A DNA stretch of 64,000 nucleotides, taken from positions 1 through 64,000 of the forward strand of contig NZ_JAJIRN010000010.1 of assembly GCF_025717515.1 (NCBI RefSeq). Reading direction: 5' to 3'. Shown here piece by piece: positions 8,261 through 17,979 of this stretch (positions are counted from its first letter, which is position 1; the number at the start of each line of letters is the position of its first letter). The DNA comes from Roseateles oligotrophus (GTDB lineage: Bacteria; Pseudomonadota; Gammaproteobacteria; Burkholderiales; Burkholderiaceae_C). The position numbers and the translations under genes were made by a program. The notes under the pieces are model-generated. The model saw nothing but the letters and a program-made list of their open reading frames with translations, had not been told where the DNA came from and did not search any database.

Positions 8261-8833
8261 ATGAACGATTCGGACGACCCGCTATGGCTGAACAGCCCCA
8301 TCAAGCTGCGCATCTTTCGGGCCAGCTGCTACCTGTTGGTGCTCAGCATGGGCATTGGCTTGATGTGGGCCATCACGGGCTCGGTCTGGGGCGCCCTGGC
8401 CGGCGCCACAGCTGCGGTTTTTTGCCTTGCCAGCGCACAGCAGTGGATACCGAACTGGATTGAAGCGGTGTTGCGCGGCGCTGGCGCCTGGCAGTGGCGT
8501 CACCGCGAGGGCGTGCACTACAACTTTGCCGGCGTGTCGCTGGATGTGTATGACGACGGTCACCACATCTGGCTGCATGAGCGCGGTCTGCGGGAGTTGT
8601 TGGCGCTGGAACGCGACCCGGCCCAAGCCTTCAAGGCCCGTTTTACCGGCCAATGGCGCGAGACCCATGAGCTGGGCCTGAAAGGTGTCGGCCTTTGGCT
8701 GAACGTAGCGGCCGTGCACCAGCACCTCGCCGAAGCACGCGAGCGAATGGACCCCAAGCGCTTGAAACTGCGCGCCTACTTGGACCGCGAGATTCTGCAA
8801 CCCGCGGCGAAAAGGCGCGAGCGCGGGCTGTGA
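8261..8833 (+). CDS. small inner-membrane protein of unknown function
   Basis: 190 aa from the ATG at 8261 (MNDSDDPLW). Two closely spaced hydrophobic segments (about residues 17-38 and 41-60) form a hairpin. A soluble domain of about 125 residues follows, rich in His, Trp and Arg (HHIWLHERGLRELL), with an ending heavy in Lys and Arg. I recognise no family. The open frame extends 54 codons further upstream, but that part overlaps the preceding gene in another frame and has no coding character. Confidence 0.6.
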   Translation: MNDSDDPLWLNSPIKLRIFRASCYLLVLSMGIGLMWAITGSVWGALAGATAAVFCLASAQQWIPNWIEAVLRGAGAWQWRHREGVHYNFAGVSLDVYDDGHHIWLHERGLRELLALERDPAQAFKARFTGQWRETHELGLKGVGLWLNVAAVHQHLAEARERMDPKRLKLRAYLDREILQPAAKRRERGL

Positions 8834-8866
8834 GCCGGAGCGCGCTTGGCGATCAAGCCCGGCGCT

Positions 8867-9379
8867 TCAATCGCGAACGCTGCGCCCGAGATTCATCACC
8901 CAGTAACGCCCATATTTGCCGGGGCCGCTGGCGCAGGCCAGTGCGACGTCTTGAAACTCGGCCTGCATGATGTTGTCGCAATGCTTGGCGCTGCTGCTCC
9001 AGGTTTGCAGCACCTCGACCAGACTCTCCTGGCCGGCGGCCAGGTTTTCGCCAACCCGGAAGGCAAGATAACCGTTGCCGCGCAGTCGTTCGCGCAAGGT
9101 GCGCCCATTCAGGGCCAGATGGTTGAGCTGATCGCCCTGCGCCAACTCCGCCGCATGACCCTGGGCCGCCTGCTCCAGCCTAGCCTCCCAACGCAAGGGG
9201 CCGGCGGCGACAAACGACTGTTGCCCGCAGGTTTGCGGCTGGGCTCTAAACGCATTCAGATAGTTGAGCACTTGCTCGACCGCCACCTGGTCCTGGCAGC
9301 CATGCTCCGCGGCTTGAGCCAGCATGGGCGCAAGCCACAAGGGCAGCAGCAGCAAGATAAACGGGCTATTTAAAAGCAT
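8867..9379 (-). CDS. secreted CAP-domain (SCP/YkwD-like) protein
   Basis: Exported protein of 170 aa with a signal peptide (LLLLPLWLAPMLAQAAE, cleavage near 23-24). The CAP fold is indicated by LNAFRAQPQTC, the early His in GHAAELAQ, then FRVGENLAAG and WSSSAKHCDNIM, in the canonical order of bacterial CAP proteins. Two Cys pairs may form disulfides in the periplasm. Bacterial members have no established common reaction. It converges with the preceding membrane-protein gene (33 bp between stops). Confidence 0.8.
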   Translation of the reverse strand: MLLNSPFILLLLPLWLAPMLAQAAEHGCQDQVAVEQVLNYLNAFRAQPQTCGQQSFVAAGPLRWEARLEQAAQGHAAELAQGDQLNHLALNGRTLRERLRGNGYLAFRVGENLAAGQESLVEVLQTWSSSAKHCDNIMQAEFQDVALACASGPGKYGRYWVMNLGRSVRD

Positions 9380-9534
9380 GGACTAGGCAGCAGCGATCGC
9401 TCGACGAAGGGCGAATCGTACCCGGCCGGCTACCGTTGGCGCCATGCAGAGGTGTTTCATCGCAGCCCCGGTCAAAGCAGCGGCGAACGTGGCAACATCC
9501 ACCCCGTTCATCAAATCCTAGGCGAATCCCCACC

Positions 9535-10806
9535 ATGGACGACGCAACTCCCGCATCTTTGGGTCAATTGAAAATTGACCGCCAGGCGCCGACAAGCAAG
9601 ATCAAACGTCGACGCAAGACCAGGCCCTTGGTGTTGGGCGGCGCGTTGGCGCTGGGTCTGGCGGCTCTGGTCTTGATGCCGTCCAAGCCCGAGGTGCAGA
9701 CCAGCACCGTGCTGCAAAGCTACCCCTCGCAGCAATACCTGCAGCTAACGGCCTCCGGCTACGTGGTCGCGCAACGCCGCGCGGCGGTGGCCTCCAAGGG
9801 CAGTGGCCGCTTGGTCGAGCTGCATGTGCGCGAGGGCAGCCTGCTCAAGAAGGGCGATCTGATCGCCCGCCTCGACGCCAGCGATGTGCAGGCCGCGATT
9901 GGCACGGCCATGGCGGGCGTGCGGCAAGCCGAGGCGGGCGTGCGCCAGGCACAGGCGCAGGCCCGCTTGGCAGATGTGGAGCTGGGCAATGCCGAGGCCG
10001 AAGCACAGCGCAGCAAGAGCTTGCAAGCGCAGGGCTTTGTGTCCGCGCAGGCGTTTGACGCCAACCAACGCCGGCTCGATGCCGCCCGCGCCGCACAGGT
10101 GGCCGCAATGGCCAGCGTTGCTCAGGCGCAAGCCAGCCTCGGCCAGGCGCAGGCCTTGCTGAATGTACAGAACGTCAACCGTGAGCAGACCGAAATCCGC
10201 GCGCCGTTTGACGGCGTGGTGCTGAACAAGAACGCCAATGTCGGCGACATGATCACGCCCTTCTCGAACGCTTCGGGCTCGCAGGGCGCCGTCGTCACCA
10301 TGGCCGATCTCAGCACGCTGGAGGTCGAGGCCGATGTGTCGGAAGGCAGCCTCGCCAAGGCGACCAAGGGCCAGCCGGTCGAAATCACGCTCGACGCCTT
10401 GCCCGAGAGGCGCTTCACCGGGCAGGTGGCCGGCATTGTGCCGACGGTGGACCGCGCCAAGGCCACGGTGATGACCAAGATCCGCTTCGACCAGCTCGAC
10501 CCGCGCATCCTGCCGGAGATGAGCGCCAAGGTCGGTTTCCTGTCCAAGGCGCCGACGCCGGCCGAGCAGCAGCCGGTCTTGGCCGTCAACCCCAAGACCC
10601 TGCTCGAGAAGGACGGCAAGCAATGGCTGCTGCGCATCAAGCGCGACGGCGACAAGGAGTTGCTGGAGGCGGTCGAGGTCAAGGCGGGCCGCAAGCTCGG
10701 GGATGTGGTCGAGGTGACCGGGCCGCTCAAATCGGGCGAGCGCATCGTGCTGGCACCCAGCGCCAAGCTCAAAGACGGCGGCCAAGTCACATTGGCGACC
10801 AAGTAG
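9535..10806 (+). CDS. MacA/HlyD-type periplasmic adaptor subunit of ABC exporter
   Basis: Membrane fusion protein linking an inner-membrane ABC transporter to the outer-membrane channel. One N-terminal membrane anchor (PLVLGGALALGLAALVLMP) is followed by a split biotinyl-lipoyl domain (ASKGSGRLVELHVREGSLLKKGD, and later EIRAPFDGVVLNKN). Between them lies a long Ala/Gln-rich coiled-coil hairpin, and beta-barrel/membrane-proximal domains follow. I start at the ATG at 9535 (423 aa), which keeps the basic cytoplasmic stretch and anchor. First gene of a four-gene operon with only 4 bp to the ATPase. Substrate cannot be read from sequence. Confidence 0.88.
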   Translation: MDDATPASLGQLKIDRQAPTSKIKRRRKTRPLVLGGALALGLAALVLMPSKPEVQTSTVLQSYPSQQYLQLTASGYVVAQRRAAVASKGSGRLVELHVREGSLLKKGDLIARLDASDVQAAIGTAMAGVRQAEAGVRQAQAQARLADVELGNAEAEAQRSKSLQAQGFVSAQAFDANQRRLDAARAAQVAAMASVAQAQASLGQAQALLNVQNVNREQTEIRAPFDGVVLNKNANVGDMITPFSNASGSQGAVVTMADLSTLEVEADVSEGSLAKATKGQPVEITLDALPERRFTGQVAGIVPTVDRAKATVMTKIRFDQLDPRILPEMSAKVGFLSKAPTPAEQQPVLAVNPKTLLEKDGKQWLLRIKRDGDKELLEAVEVKAGRKLGDVVEVTGPLKSGERIVLAPSAKLKDGGQVTLATK

Positions 10807-10810
10807 CATC

Positions 10811-11518
<708 letters not shown>

Positions 11519-11530
11519 TCAAGCGTCACC

Positions 11531-12688
11531 ATGTTCATCTTCAAGCTCCTGCTCAAGAACGCCTTTCGGCACAAGCTGCGCACGCTGCTGACCATGGTCG
11601 GCCTGGTGGTGGCGATCTGTGCATTTGGCCTGTTACGCACCATCATCAGCGCCTGGTATGCCGGCGTCGAGGGCAGCAGCAGCACGCGCCTGGTGACGCG
11701 CAGCGCGATCTCGCTGACCTTCCCGCTCCCGATGAACTATGCGCAGCGGCTCAAGGGCGTGGACGGCGTGAGCAGCATTTCCTGGTCGAACTGGTTCGGC
11801 GGCGTCTACCAGACCGAGCGCAATTTCTTCCCGCAGTTCGCCGTCGATCCGGTCAGCTATCTGGCGCTTTATCCCGAGTACCGGCTCAGCGATGAGGAGC
11901 GGCTGGCCTTTTTGCGCGACCGCCAGGGGGCCATCGTCGGCCGCAAGCTGGCGAATAAATATGGCTGGAAAATTGGCGACAAAATCCCCATCCGAGGCAC
12001 CATCTACCCGGGCACCTGGACATTCACCTTGCGCGGCATCTGGGACGGTGCCGAGGCCAAGACGGACGAGAGCCAGTTGCTGTTTCACTGGGCGCTGTTG
12101 AATGAATCGATACGCAAGCTGGCGCCGAAGCGCGCCGACTTTGTGGGCGTCTACATGCTCGGCATCAAGGACCCGCAAAACGCGGCCTTGATTTCGCAGC
12201 GGGTTGACGCCGGCTTCAAGAACTCGCTGGCCGAGACCTTGACCGAAACCGAATCGGCCTTCCAGCTCAGCTTTGTCTCGATGAGCGAGGCGATCCTGCT
12301 GGCGATCGAGGCGGTCAGCTACATCATCATCGTCATCATCATGGCGGTGATGGCCAACACCATGACGATGACCGCCCGCGAGCGCCTGGCCGAGTACGCC
12401 ACGCTCAAAGCCTTGGGCTTTGCGCCCGGCTTTGTCGTCAAGCTGCTGTTTGGCGAAAGCCTCATGATCGCGCTGCTTGGCGGTCTGGCCGGCATTGCCC
12501 TGACGCTGCCGCTGGCGGCGGGTTTCGGCAAGGCCATAGGCTCCTTGCTGCCGGCGTTTCATGTCTCCGGCCTAACGATGACATTGCAGATGCTGGCGGC
12601 CTTGGTCGTCGGTGCGGTGGCGGCCGCCTGGCCGGCGTGGAAGATGAGTCGGATTGATATTGTTCAGGGGCTGAGGCACGTCGCGTGA
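11531..12688 (+). CDS. FtsX/MacB-type ABC permease (first of two)
   Basis: 385 aa with the MacB/FtsX topology. One N-terminal membrane helix (LRTLLTMVGLVVAICAFGLL) is followed by a large periplasmic domain (about 40-255). Three C-terminal helices follow, starting at AVSYIIIVIIMAVMANTMTM and ending at LQMLAALVVGAVAAAWPAW. The final R-I-D-x-x-x-x-L-R motif is usual for these permeases. It begins 12 bp after the ATPase and ends in a GTGA overlap with the second permease, so the pair probably forms a heterodimer. Confidence 0.88.
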   Translation: MFIFKLLLKNAFRHKLRTLLTMVGLVVAICAFGLLRTIISAWYAGVEGSSSTRLVTRSAISLTFPLPMNYAQRLKGVDGVSSISWSNWFGGVYQTERNFFPQFAVDPVSYLALYPEYRLSDEERLAFLRDRQGAIVGRKLANKYGWKIGDKIPIRGTIYPGTWTFTLRGIWDGAEAKTDESQLLFHWALLNESIRKLAPKRADFVGVYMLGIKDPQNAALISQRVDAGFKNSLAETLTETESAFQLSFVSMSEAILLAIEAVSYIIIVIIMAVMANTMTMTARERLAEYATLKALGFAPGFVVKLLFGESLMIALLGGLAGIALTLPLAAGFGKAIGSLLPAFHVSGLTMTLQMLAALVVGAVAAAWPAWKMSRIDIVQGLRHVA

Positions 12689-13854
12689 AACAGATTCCGC
12701 TCTCCTATATCGCGCGCAACCTCTGGGTGCGCCGCGTCACCACCTTGCTGACGGCCGGCGGCATGGCGCTGGTCGTCTATGTGTTCGCCACCGTCTTGAT
12801 GATGAGCGAGGGCATCCGCGCGACGCTGATCGCGACCGGCCAGCCCGACAATGTGATCGCCTTGCGCAAGGGTGCCGGTGCCGAGATCAATAGCGGCGTC
12901 GACCGCGTCCAGGCCAATATTCTGGAGAGCCTGCCCGGCATCGCCACCGACGCCGATGGCCGACCGCTGATCACCAAAGAGCCGGTGGTGCTGAACAATC
13001 TGCCCAAACGCGGCAGCGGCAAACCCAGCAATGTGACGGTGCGCGGCACGAGCGAACGCGGCCTGCAATTGCGCCCGCAGGTGCAGATGATGTCTGGCCG
13101 CATGTTCCGCCCAGGCAGCTCGGAGATCATCACCGGCAAGGCCATCGCGAGCGGCTTTCAAGGCGCGGGCCTCGGCGAGACGCTGCGCTTTGCCGGCCGC
13201 GACTGGACGGTGGTCGGCGTGTTCGACGCCGGCCGCACCGGCTTTGACTCCGAGATCTGGGGCGACTCCGAGCAGATGCTGCAGGCCTTCCGGCGCGGCG
13301 CTTTCTCCAGCGTCGTGTTCCGACTCGCCGATGCGAGCCAGTTCGAGGCGATCAAGGCCAGGCTTGAGGATGACCCGCGGATGACGGTCGAGCTCAAGCG
13401 CGAGACGGTGTTCTACGCCGAACAAAGCGAGGCGCTGGCCAAGTTCATCAGCATTTTGGGCACGGCGCTGTCGGTGATCTTTTCGATCGGCGCCATCGTC
13501 GGCGCAATGATCACGATGTTCGCGGCGGTGGCCTCGCGGGTCGGCGAGATCGGCACCTTGCGGGCCTTGGGTTTCCAGCGCGGCGCGGTGCTCTTGGCTT
13601 TCATGCTGGAGTCGCTGCTCTTGGCCTTGGTCGGCGGCGTGATCGGCCTTGCCGCCGCCTCGCTGATGCAGACGGTGAATATCTCGACCACCAATTTCCA
13701 GACCTTCTCGGAGCTGGCCTTTCAGTTCAAGCTGACCCCGGCGATTGCCTGGCAAACCCTGCTGTTCTCGCTCTTCATGGGCTTTGTCGGCGGCTTCATA
13801 CCGGCCTGGGGCGCGGCGCGGATGAAGATCGTGGATTGCTTGCGGGCCGCTTGA
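12685..13854 (+). CDS. FtsX/MacB-type ABC permease (second of two)
   Basis: 389 aa, same four-helix layout as its neighbour: N-terminal helix within MALVVYVFATVLMM, periplasmic domain, then three helices (FISILGTALSVIFSIGAIVGA onward). It starts at a GTG overlapping the previous stop (GTGA), which implies translational coupling. The ending RMKIVDCLRAA mirrors the RIDIVQGLRH ending of the first permease, pointing to an old duplication. Last gene of the exporter operon; no terminator is obvious before the decayed metalloprotease. Confidence 0.88.
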   Translation: MKQIPLSYIARNLWVRRVTTLLTAGGMALVVYVFATVLMMSEGIRATLIATGQPDNVIALRKGAGAEINSGVDRVQANILESLPGIATDADGRPLITKEPVVLNNLPKRGSGKPSNVTVRGTSERGLQLRPQVQMMSGRMFRPGSSEIITGKAIASGFQGAGLGETLRFAGRDWTVVGVFDAGRTGFDSEIWGDSEQMLQAFRRGAFSSVVFRLADASQFEAIKARLEDDPRMTVELKRETVFYAEQSEALAKFISILGTALSVIFSIGAIVGAMITMFAAVASRVGEIGTLRALGFQRGAVLLAFMLESLLLALVGGVIGLAAASLMQTVNISTTNFQTFSELAFQFKLTPAIAWQTLLFSLFMGFVGGFIPAWGAARMKIVDCLRAA

Positions 13855-13931
13855 AGCCAGCGCCAGCGTCGCGCGGTCGGCCGCTGCGATGACATTCAAG
13901 GTTAGCCCTAGCTCCACTCCCAAGAGAGGGG

Positions 13932-14822
13932 GTGCAACCCAAACCCGGCACGCTGTACTCCTACGCCCTGGCCAACAAGATCGCCGGCGCCTACCTGGGC
14001 ACCGCCAATGCCGCGCAGATCAACGCCAACTTCAACAGCAACCTCGGCAACGCCGGCTGCCTGGATGGCACCTTCTTCTATCTCGGCCTGGACAGCAACC
14101 ACGGCGCGAATATCGACTTCGTGGTCACGCTCCTGCACGAGATGGGTCATGGCATCGGCTTCCAGACCTTCACCAATGGCAGCACCGGCGCGCAAAACGG
14201 CGGCTACCTGGCGATTTGGGATCACTTTCTGTACGGCTCGACGGCCGGCAAGCTCTGGAAGGACATGACCAACGCCGAACGCCAGGCCTCGGCCCTCAGC
14301 ATCGACAAGCTGGCCTGGACCGGCGCCGGCGTCACCATCCCTTCGGTGCGTATCACCCAAGCCGATGGCGTGGCGCTGCTGGGCCAGTTGGCCAAACGCA
14401 CCCGCACCTCATCGGGTGTGGTGGGCGCCTTCAACCTGGTCGGCTCACAATACTCGGGCGCCGACCCGCTGGGCCGCATGATGATGTTTGCACCCAACCC
14501 CTACCAGAGCGGCTCCTCGGTGTCTCACTTTGACACCTCGGCCTTCCGCAACCAGCTGATGGAACCCGCCATCAGCGGCGACCTGACCCAGTCGGTGCTG
14601 CTGCCGCAAGACCTGACCTTCAAGTTGCTGCAGGACATCGGCTGGAAAGTTCCGACGAACGCGGGCCGGGCAGGAATGCTCGGCTTGCCTGGATCAAAAC
14701 GGCAGGGTGTGTTGAGCACCCTGCCGTTTTTTCATTGCCGCCTTCTGCCGCCCATGCTCCTAGTGGAATTCCCTCGTCGGCGTTTCCACCTAGGGGAATA
14801 TCCCTGCGACTCGAAACACTAA
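13932..14822 (+). pseudogene. decayed secreted metalloprotease (N-terminus and PA insert missing)
   Basis: The frame holds the zinc motif HEMGHGIGF and flanking blocks (YSYALANKIAG, FYLGLDSNHG, WDHFL, SVSHFDTSAFRNQLMEP, LLQDIGW). These match a family of exported zinc proteases carrying an inserted protease-associated (PA) domain. No ATG or signal peptide precedes the homology; the frame opens at a GTG inside it. LAWTGAGVT runs straight into IPSVRITQADG, where about 130 residues of PA domain are expected, so an in-frame internal deletion is likely. Homology ends near 14649 and the frame then runs through a terminator hairpin, so the normal stop is gone too. Family comparison is from memory. 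Confidence 0.65.
14696..14732 (+). terminator. intrinsic terminator
   Basis: Perfect 14-bp stem AAAACGGCAGGGTG / CACCCTGCCGTTTT with a 7-base loop, then a run of T. It can work on both strands because the stem starts with AAAA. It lies within the read-through tail of the decayed metalloprotease frame and presumably ended the intact gene. Confidence 0.85.
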
Positions 14823-14841
14823 ACCCCCTCGTTTAAGGGGG
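14760..14841. promoter_or_regulatory. cluster of three palindromes upstream of a PEP-CTERM gene
   Basis: Three palindromic elements with centres about 30-35 bp apart: CTAGTGGAATTCCCTCG (14760-14776), CTAGGGGAATATCCCTG (14790-14806) and CCCCCTCGTTTAAGGGGG (14824-14841). The third nearly matches an element upstream of the gspG operon (31744-31760). Regular spacing of about three helical turns suggests repeated binding of a dimeric regulator. The remaining leader (14842-15047) holds no gene. No consensus sigma-54 or sigma-70 promoter was clear. Confidence 0.5.
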
Positions 14842-15047
14842 GGCACTAAAGCTCGCATCTCGATACCCTGACGGCAGACACAAACCGTTGATCGCCGGCC
14901 ACCCGGCGGCCTGCAAGGTGTTGGTCGCCATAGTTAGAAATTAACCAGGAATTTGCTGGCTAAGGCGATGCGCAGAGTCCAGCAACCGACCAGGAATGCG
15001 GGCTACTTCGGGTCAATTGATCCAGTTTTTCAGAGAAATCCCTATCC

Positions 15048-16757
15048 ATGAACAAAATTCAATCTACATCAAAATACCGGCTGGCGTCTTTGGCAGTCGC
15101 TGTATTGACGTTGGTCGCCTCACAAGCCCAAGCGCAGGTCGCCAAGCCCTATTTCGAGTTCAAGAAACCCAAAGCAGTTCTCTCCAGTCTGGATGTATCG
15201 GTTGGCGACATTACTCCGGCTAGCCAGGTCTTTAACGCCAGCGGCGCCTATGTGATGGGCTTTGAGGGCATCAGCCAATACGACCTGACGGCATTGGGGA
15301 AAAACGCAATCCCGCCCGATACCATTGGCGCGGTTGGCGCGAACCAGTACATGACGACGACCAACGGGGTCTACGGCGTCTATGACAAGTTCACCGGCGT
15401 GCGCACCTCGCGCGTGACGGACACCGCATTCTGGGCCGCAGCCGGCCAAGTCGGGGCCAGCGGTGACTCGCGCGTGATGTACAACTCAACGGCCAATCGT
15501 TGGATCGCGATGTCCTTCGGCGCCAATGTCAAGGATTTGCAGATTGCCGTTTCGGACACCTCCGACGCCTTGGGCAGCTGGAAGTCCACCAAGTTTGAAG
15601 GTTATGCAGGTATGGGTTTCGGCGGCACCGCCGACTACCCAACCCTGGCGCTGGACCGCAATGCGGTCTATATCGGCACCAATAACTTCGCCCCTGCGAC
15701 TGCTGGCGGCGCCAACAGCTTCCGTGGCACCACGCTGAACGTGATCCCGCTCAACAGCCTGTTCAGTGCAGCGCCATCGACCGAGAACATGACGCGCTTC
15801 TTCACGCCTTATGACGGCGCACCTGGCGCCATCAATGCGGATCGTGGCTTTGCTATCCAAGGCGTCAACAGCAACAAAGCCGGCTCCTCGGGCAAGGTAC
15901 TCGCCACCTCACTGTTCAACGCCGACACCATGACCTACAAGGTCAACGGTTTGCTGCCGAATTCGGCCACAGCGGCATCCTTGTCTGCTTCGGTAGGCAT
16001 CGGCGAAAAGGGCTTTGAGTCGCCCAGCGATGCGCACCAGCCTTCGGTCGCCATCGCGGCCAATCGCAATATCGTAGCCGCCGGCGACGAGCGCACCAGC
16101 AGCTCCATCTATGAGGCCAATGGCCGCATTTACATGGTCAAGACGGTCGACCCGACCGTCAATGGCGTGGCCGATGAATCACGGATCCGCTACACCGTGC
16201 TCGACGCCAACACCAACGCCATTCTTGACCAAGGCGATATCGGCCAGGCCGGCTACGACTACTACCAAGGTTCGATCGCCGTCAACGATGCGGGCCAAGT
16301 CGTGATCGGTTACAACCGCTCCGGCCTTGACGCCCTCACCGGCAAGATCAGCTTTATGGGCCAATCCTTCAGCACGGGCGTCGATGGTCATTTGATCTCC
16401 AAGAGCGGCGAGCTGCTGCTCAAGGAAAGCCTGACCGACGACTATCACAACGGCAGCGTCTTCGGTCAGGCCTCGGTCGGCCGCCAGCGCTGGGGTGACT
16501 ACAGCTCGGTATCGGTAGATCCAACAGACTCGAGCAAGTTCTACCTGATCGGTGAGTTTGCGCGCGAGTACAACAATGACGCGGGCGGCCATCCAGGCGG
16601 CAGCGGTGGTTCGCGTTGGGGCACCTGGGTTGCGGTTATCGACGCCAACGTGGCGGCCGTTCCTGAGCCAAGCACTTGGTTGATGCTGGTTTGCGGCATG
16701 AGTGCCGTGGGCTTTGTGGCAAATCGTCGCCGTCGCAACGAAGGCAGCGCCAGCTAA
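15048..16757 (+). CDS. PEP-CTERM sorting-domain surface protein
   Basis: 569 aa exported protein. Signal peptide at 1-30 (LASLAVAVLTLVASQAQAQ) and a C-terminal PEP-CTERM tripartite tail: VPEPSTW near 538, a hydrophobic helix (LMLVCGMSAVGFVA) and a basic end (NRRRRNE). Exosortase cleaves such tails and attaches or releases the protein at the cell surface. The body has repeated beta-strand blocks (GAVGANQYMTTTNGVYGVYDK; DYPTLALDRNAVYIGTNNF; HQPSVAIAANRNIVAAGDE) like a beta-propeller. No exosortase gene is in the window. It is followed by its own terminator, so transcribed alone. Confidence 0.85.
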   Translation: MNKIQSTSKYRLASLAVAVLTLVASQAQAQVAKPYFEFKKPKAVLSSLDVSVGDITPASQVFNASGAYVMGFEGISQYDLTALGKNAIPPDTIGAVGANQYMTTTNGVYGVYDKFTGVRTSRVTDTAFWAAAGQVGASGDSRVMYNSTANRWIAMSFGANVKDLQIAVSDTSDALGSWKSTKFEGYAGMGFGGTADYPTLALDRNAVYIGTNNFAPATAGGANSFRGTTLNVIPLNSLFSAAPSTENMTRFFTPYDGAPGAINADRGFAIQGVNSNKAGSSGKVLATSLFNADTMTYKVNGLLPNSATAASLSASVGIGEKGFESPSDAHQPSVAIAANRNIVAAGDERTSSSIYEANGRIYMVKTVDPTVNGVADESRIRYTVLDANTNAILDQGDIGQAGYDYYQGSIAVNDAGQVVIGYNRSGLDALTGKISFMGQSFSTGVDGHLISKSGELLLKESLTDDYHNGSVFGQASVGRQRWGDYSSVSVDPTDSSKFYLIGEFAREYNNDAGGHPGGSGGSRWGTWVAVIDANVAAVPEPSTWLMLVCGMSAVGFVANRRRRNEGSAS

Positions 16758-16786
16758 GAAGCCAAGCGCAGTTCTTTAAATAGTTC

Positions 16787-16829
16787 AAACGCGGGCCGGG
16801 GTTATCCTCGGTCCGCGTTTTTGTTTTTT
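16787..16829 (+). terminator. intrinsic terminator after the PEP-CTERM gene
   Basis: AAACGCGGGCCGGG (16787-16800) pairs with CTCGGTCCGCGTTT (16807-16820), with G-T wobbles and a 6-base loop, followed by TTGTTTTTT. It ends transcription 30-70 bp after the PEP-CTERM stop. Confidence 0.8.
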
Positions 16830-16859
16830 GGCGATCAGTTTCGAACACAAGAGGTTGAT

Positions 16860-17276
16860 ATGAACGAGCGGCATTTCAAGTTAGGTTTTTTCGGAGGGCT
16901 GATGATGGCAACACAGATGGTTTGCGCCGCTTCAGCGGATCCCGCAATCGACGGCACCTGGGGCGGCGATCGCCTGCAGCTGACGATAGACGCCAAGGGC
17001 GGGCGGCTGGAGTCCGACTGCGCCAGCGGTGGTTTTGCCGGCCCCTTGGTCTTGGGCAAGGATGGCCGCTTTGTCGCATCCGGGCACTTTACCCAGCACC
17101 AAGCCGGCCCCGATCGTGCCGACGCCGACACAGCAGCGACCCAGGCCAGCTACGTCGGCGAGGTCAAGCCAGACGGATCGAGCATGACCTTGTCGATTAA
17201 GTCGGCGGGAGCGGAGCCCGCACAGGTTTTCACCTTGCGCAAAGGCGTGAAGGTCAAGCTGGTTCGCTGCCTTTAA
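16860..17276 (+). CDS. small exported protein of unknown function
   Basis: 138 aa from the ATG at 16860, well placed after AAGAGG. Signal peptide (GFFGGLMMATQMVCAASA), then IDGTWGGDRLQLTIDAKGGRLESDCASGGFAGPL. This resembles a small lipocalin-like or META-type beta barrel that opens with a G-T-W strand. Two Cys (one near residue 52, one at the C-terminus) could pair in the periplasm. I do not recognise the family, and no neighbour fixes its role. Confidence 0.65.
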   Translation: MNERHFKLGFFGGLMMATQMVCAASADPAIDGTWGGDRLQLTIDAKGGRLESDCASGGFAGPLVLGKDGRFVASGHFTQHQAGPDRADADTAATQASYVGEVKPDGSSMTLSIKSAGAEPAQVFTLRKGVKVKLVRCL

Positions 17277-17374
17277 GCTTGGTCCTTGCTCGCTCCAATG
17301 CCGAAGCAAGCCTTTGTTCTGCACAGATACAACCGGGGCTTGCCAGCGCGCCGCAACTGGGCGAGCATGTCGGC

Positions 17375-17863
17375 ATGAATCTATCAGCCAGAACACATCG
17401 CCTGCTCTGCAAGAGCGGTCTCATCGGCCTTCTGATCGCAACGGCCGCTTGTGCCGAGCAACCCATGAGCAACGCCAACCCGAATCCAAAGGCAGACATC
17501 AAGGTTCAAGGTCAGGCCGAACCGGCCAGCCAGAGCTTGTGGCGGCAAATCCAGGCCGAGGTCGGCGACGCCGCATGCGACGGCCCGCAGCAATGCCACA
17601 GCATTGCCATTGGCGCCAAGTCCTGCGGCGGGCCGGACAGTTATCTGGCCTGGTCGAGCAAGCATACGGATGCGAAGAAACTACGCAGCCTGGTCGAGCG
17701 CCATGCCGAGGCACGCAGAGCCGAAAACGCGGCCTCGGGCATGGTGTCGGACTGCCGCCTGGTCACCGATCCGGGTACGCGCTGCTTGCCTAACTCCAAG
17801 GGTCAGGGCGTGGTTTGTGTGTTGAATGAGGGCCACCGGGGCGGTGGCGGGTCCGCCATCTAA
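17375..17863 (+). CDS. putative lipoprotein of unknown function
   Basis: 162 aa from the ATG at 17375. Signal peptide with lipobox LIATAAC (Cys near 26), so probably lipidated. The mature part is Cys-rich (CDGPQQCHSIAIGAKSCGG, SDCRLVTDPGTRCLP, VVCVL). Its order (Asp/Gln-Cys, GAKSCGGP, YLAWS, SGMVSDC) resembles a family of uncharacterised proteobacterial lipoproteins. An open frame extends 32 codons upstream but lacks coding character. Ends 22 bp before a strong bidirectional terminator. Confidence 0.7.
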   Translation: MNLSARTHRLLCKSGLIGLLIATAACAEQPMSNANPNPKADIKVQGQAEPASQSLWRQIQAEVGDAACDGPQQCHSIAIGAKSCGGPDSYLAWSSKHTDAKKLRSLVERHAEARRAENAASGMVSDCRLVTDPGTRCLPNSKGQGVVCVLNEGHRGGGGSAI

Positions 17864-17884
17864 GCGCATTTCTTGCTTCAATAA

Positions 17885-17925
17885 AAGAAGGGCTGCATGT
17901 CGCAACATGCAGCCCTTCTTGCATT
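17885..17925. terminator. bidirectional intrinsic terminator
   Basis: Perfect 16-bp stem AAGAAGGGCTGCATGT / ACATGCAGCCCTTCTT with loop CGCA (17901-17904). A-rich sequence on one side and GCATTTTT on the other let it end both the plus-strand lipoprotein gene and the minus-strand subtilase gene. Confidence 0.88.
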
Positions 17926-17979
17926 TTTGCCAAGCCTCGGGGTGGGCGCATGGCCCACCCTAGCACGGCAGATCAGCGC

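Noticed and set aside
12664-13923. 419-aa minus-strand frame
   Set aside because: Antisense to the second ABC permease; no family features.
14836-14860. Possible sigma-54 promoter (GGCAC ... CGCA) upstream of the PEP-CTERM gene
   Set aside because: Spacing between the GG and GC elements is 11, not the required 10.
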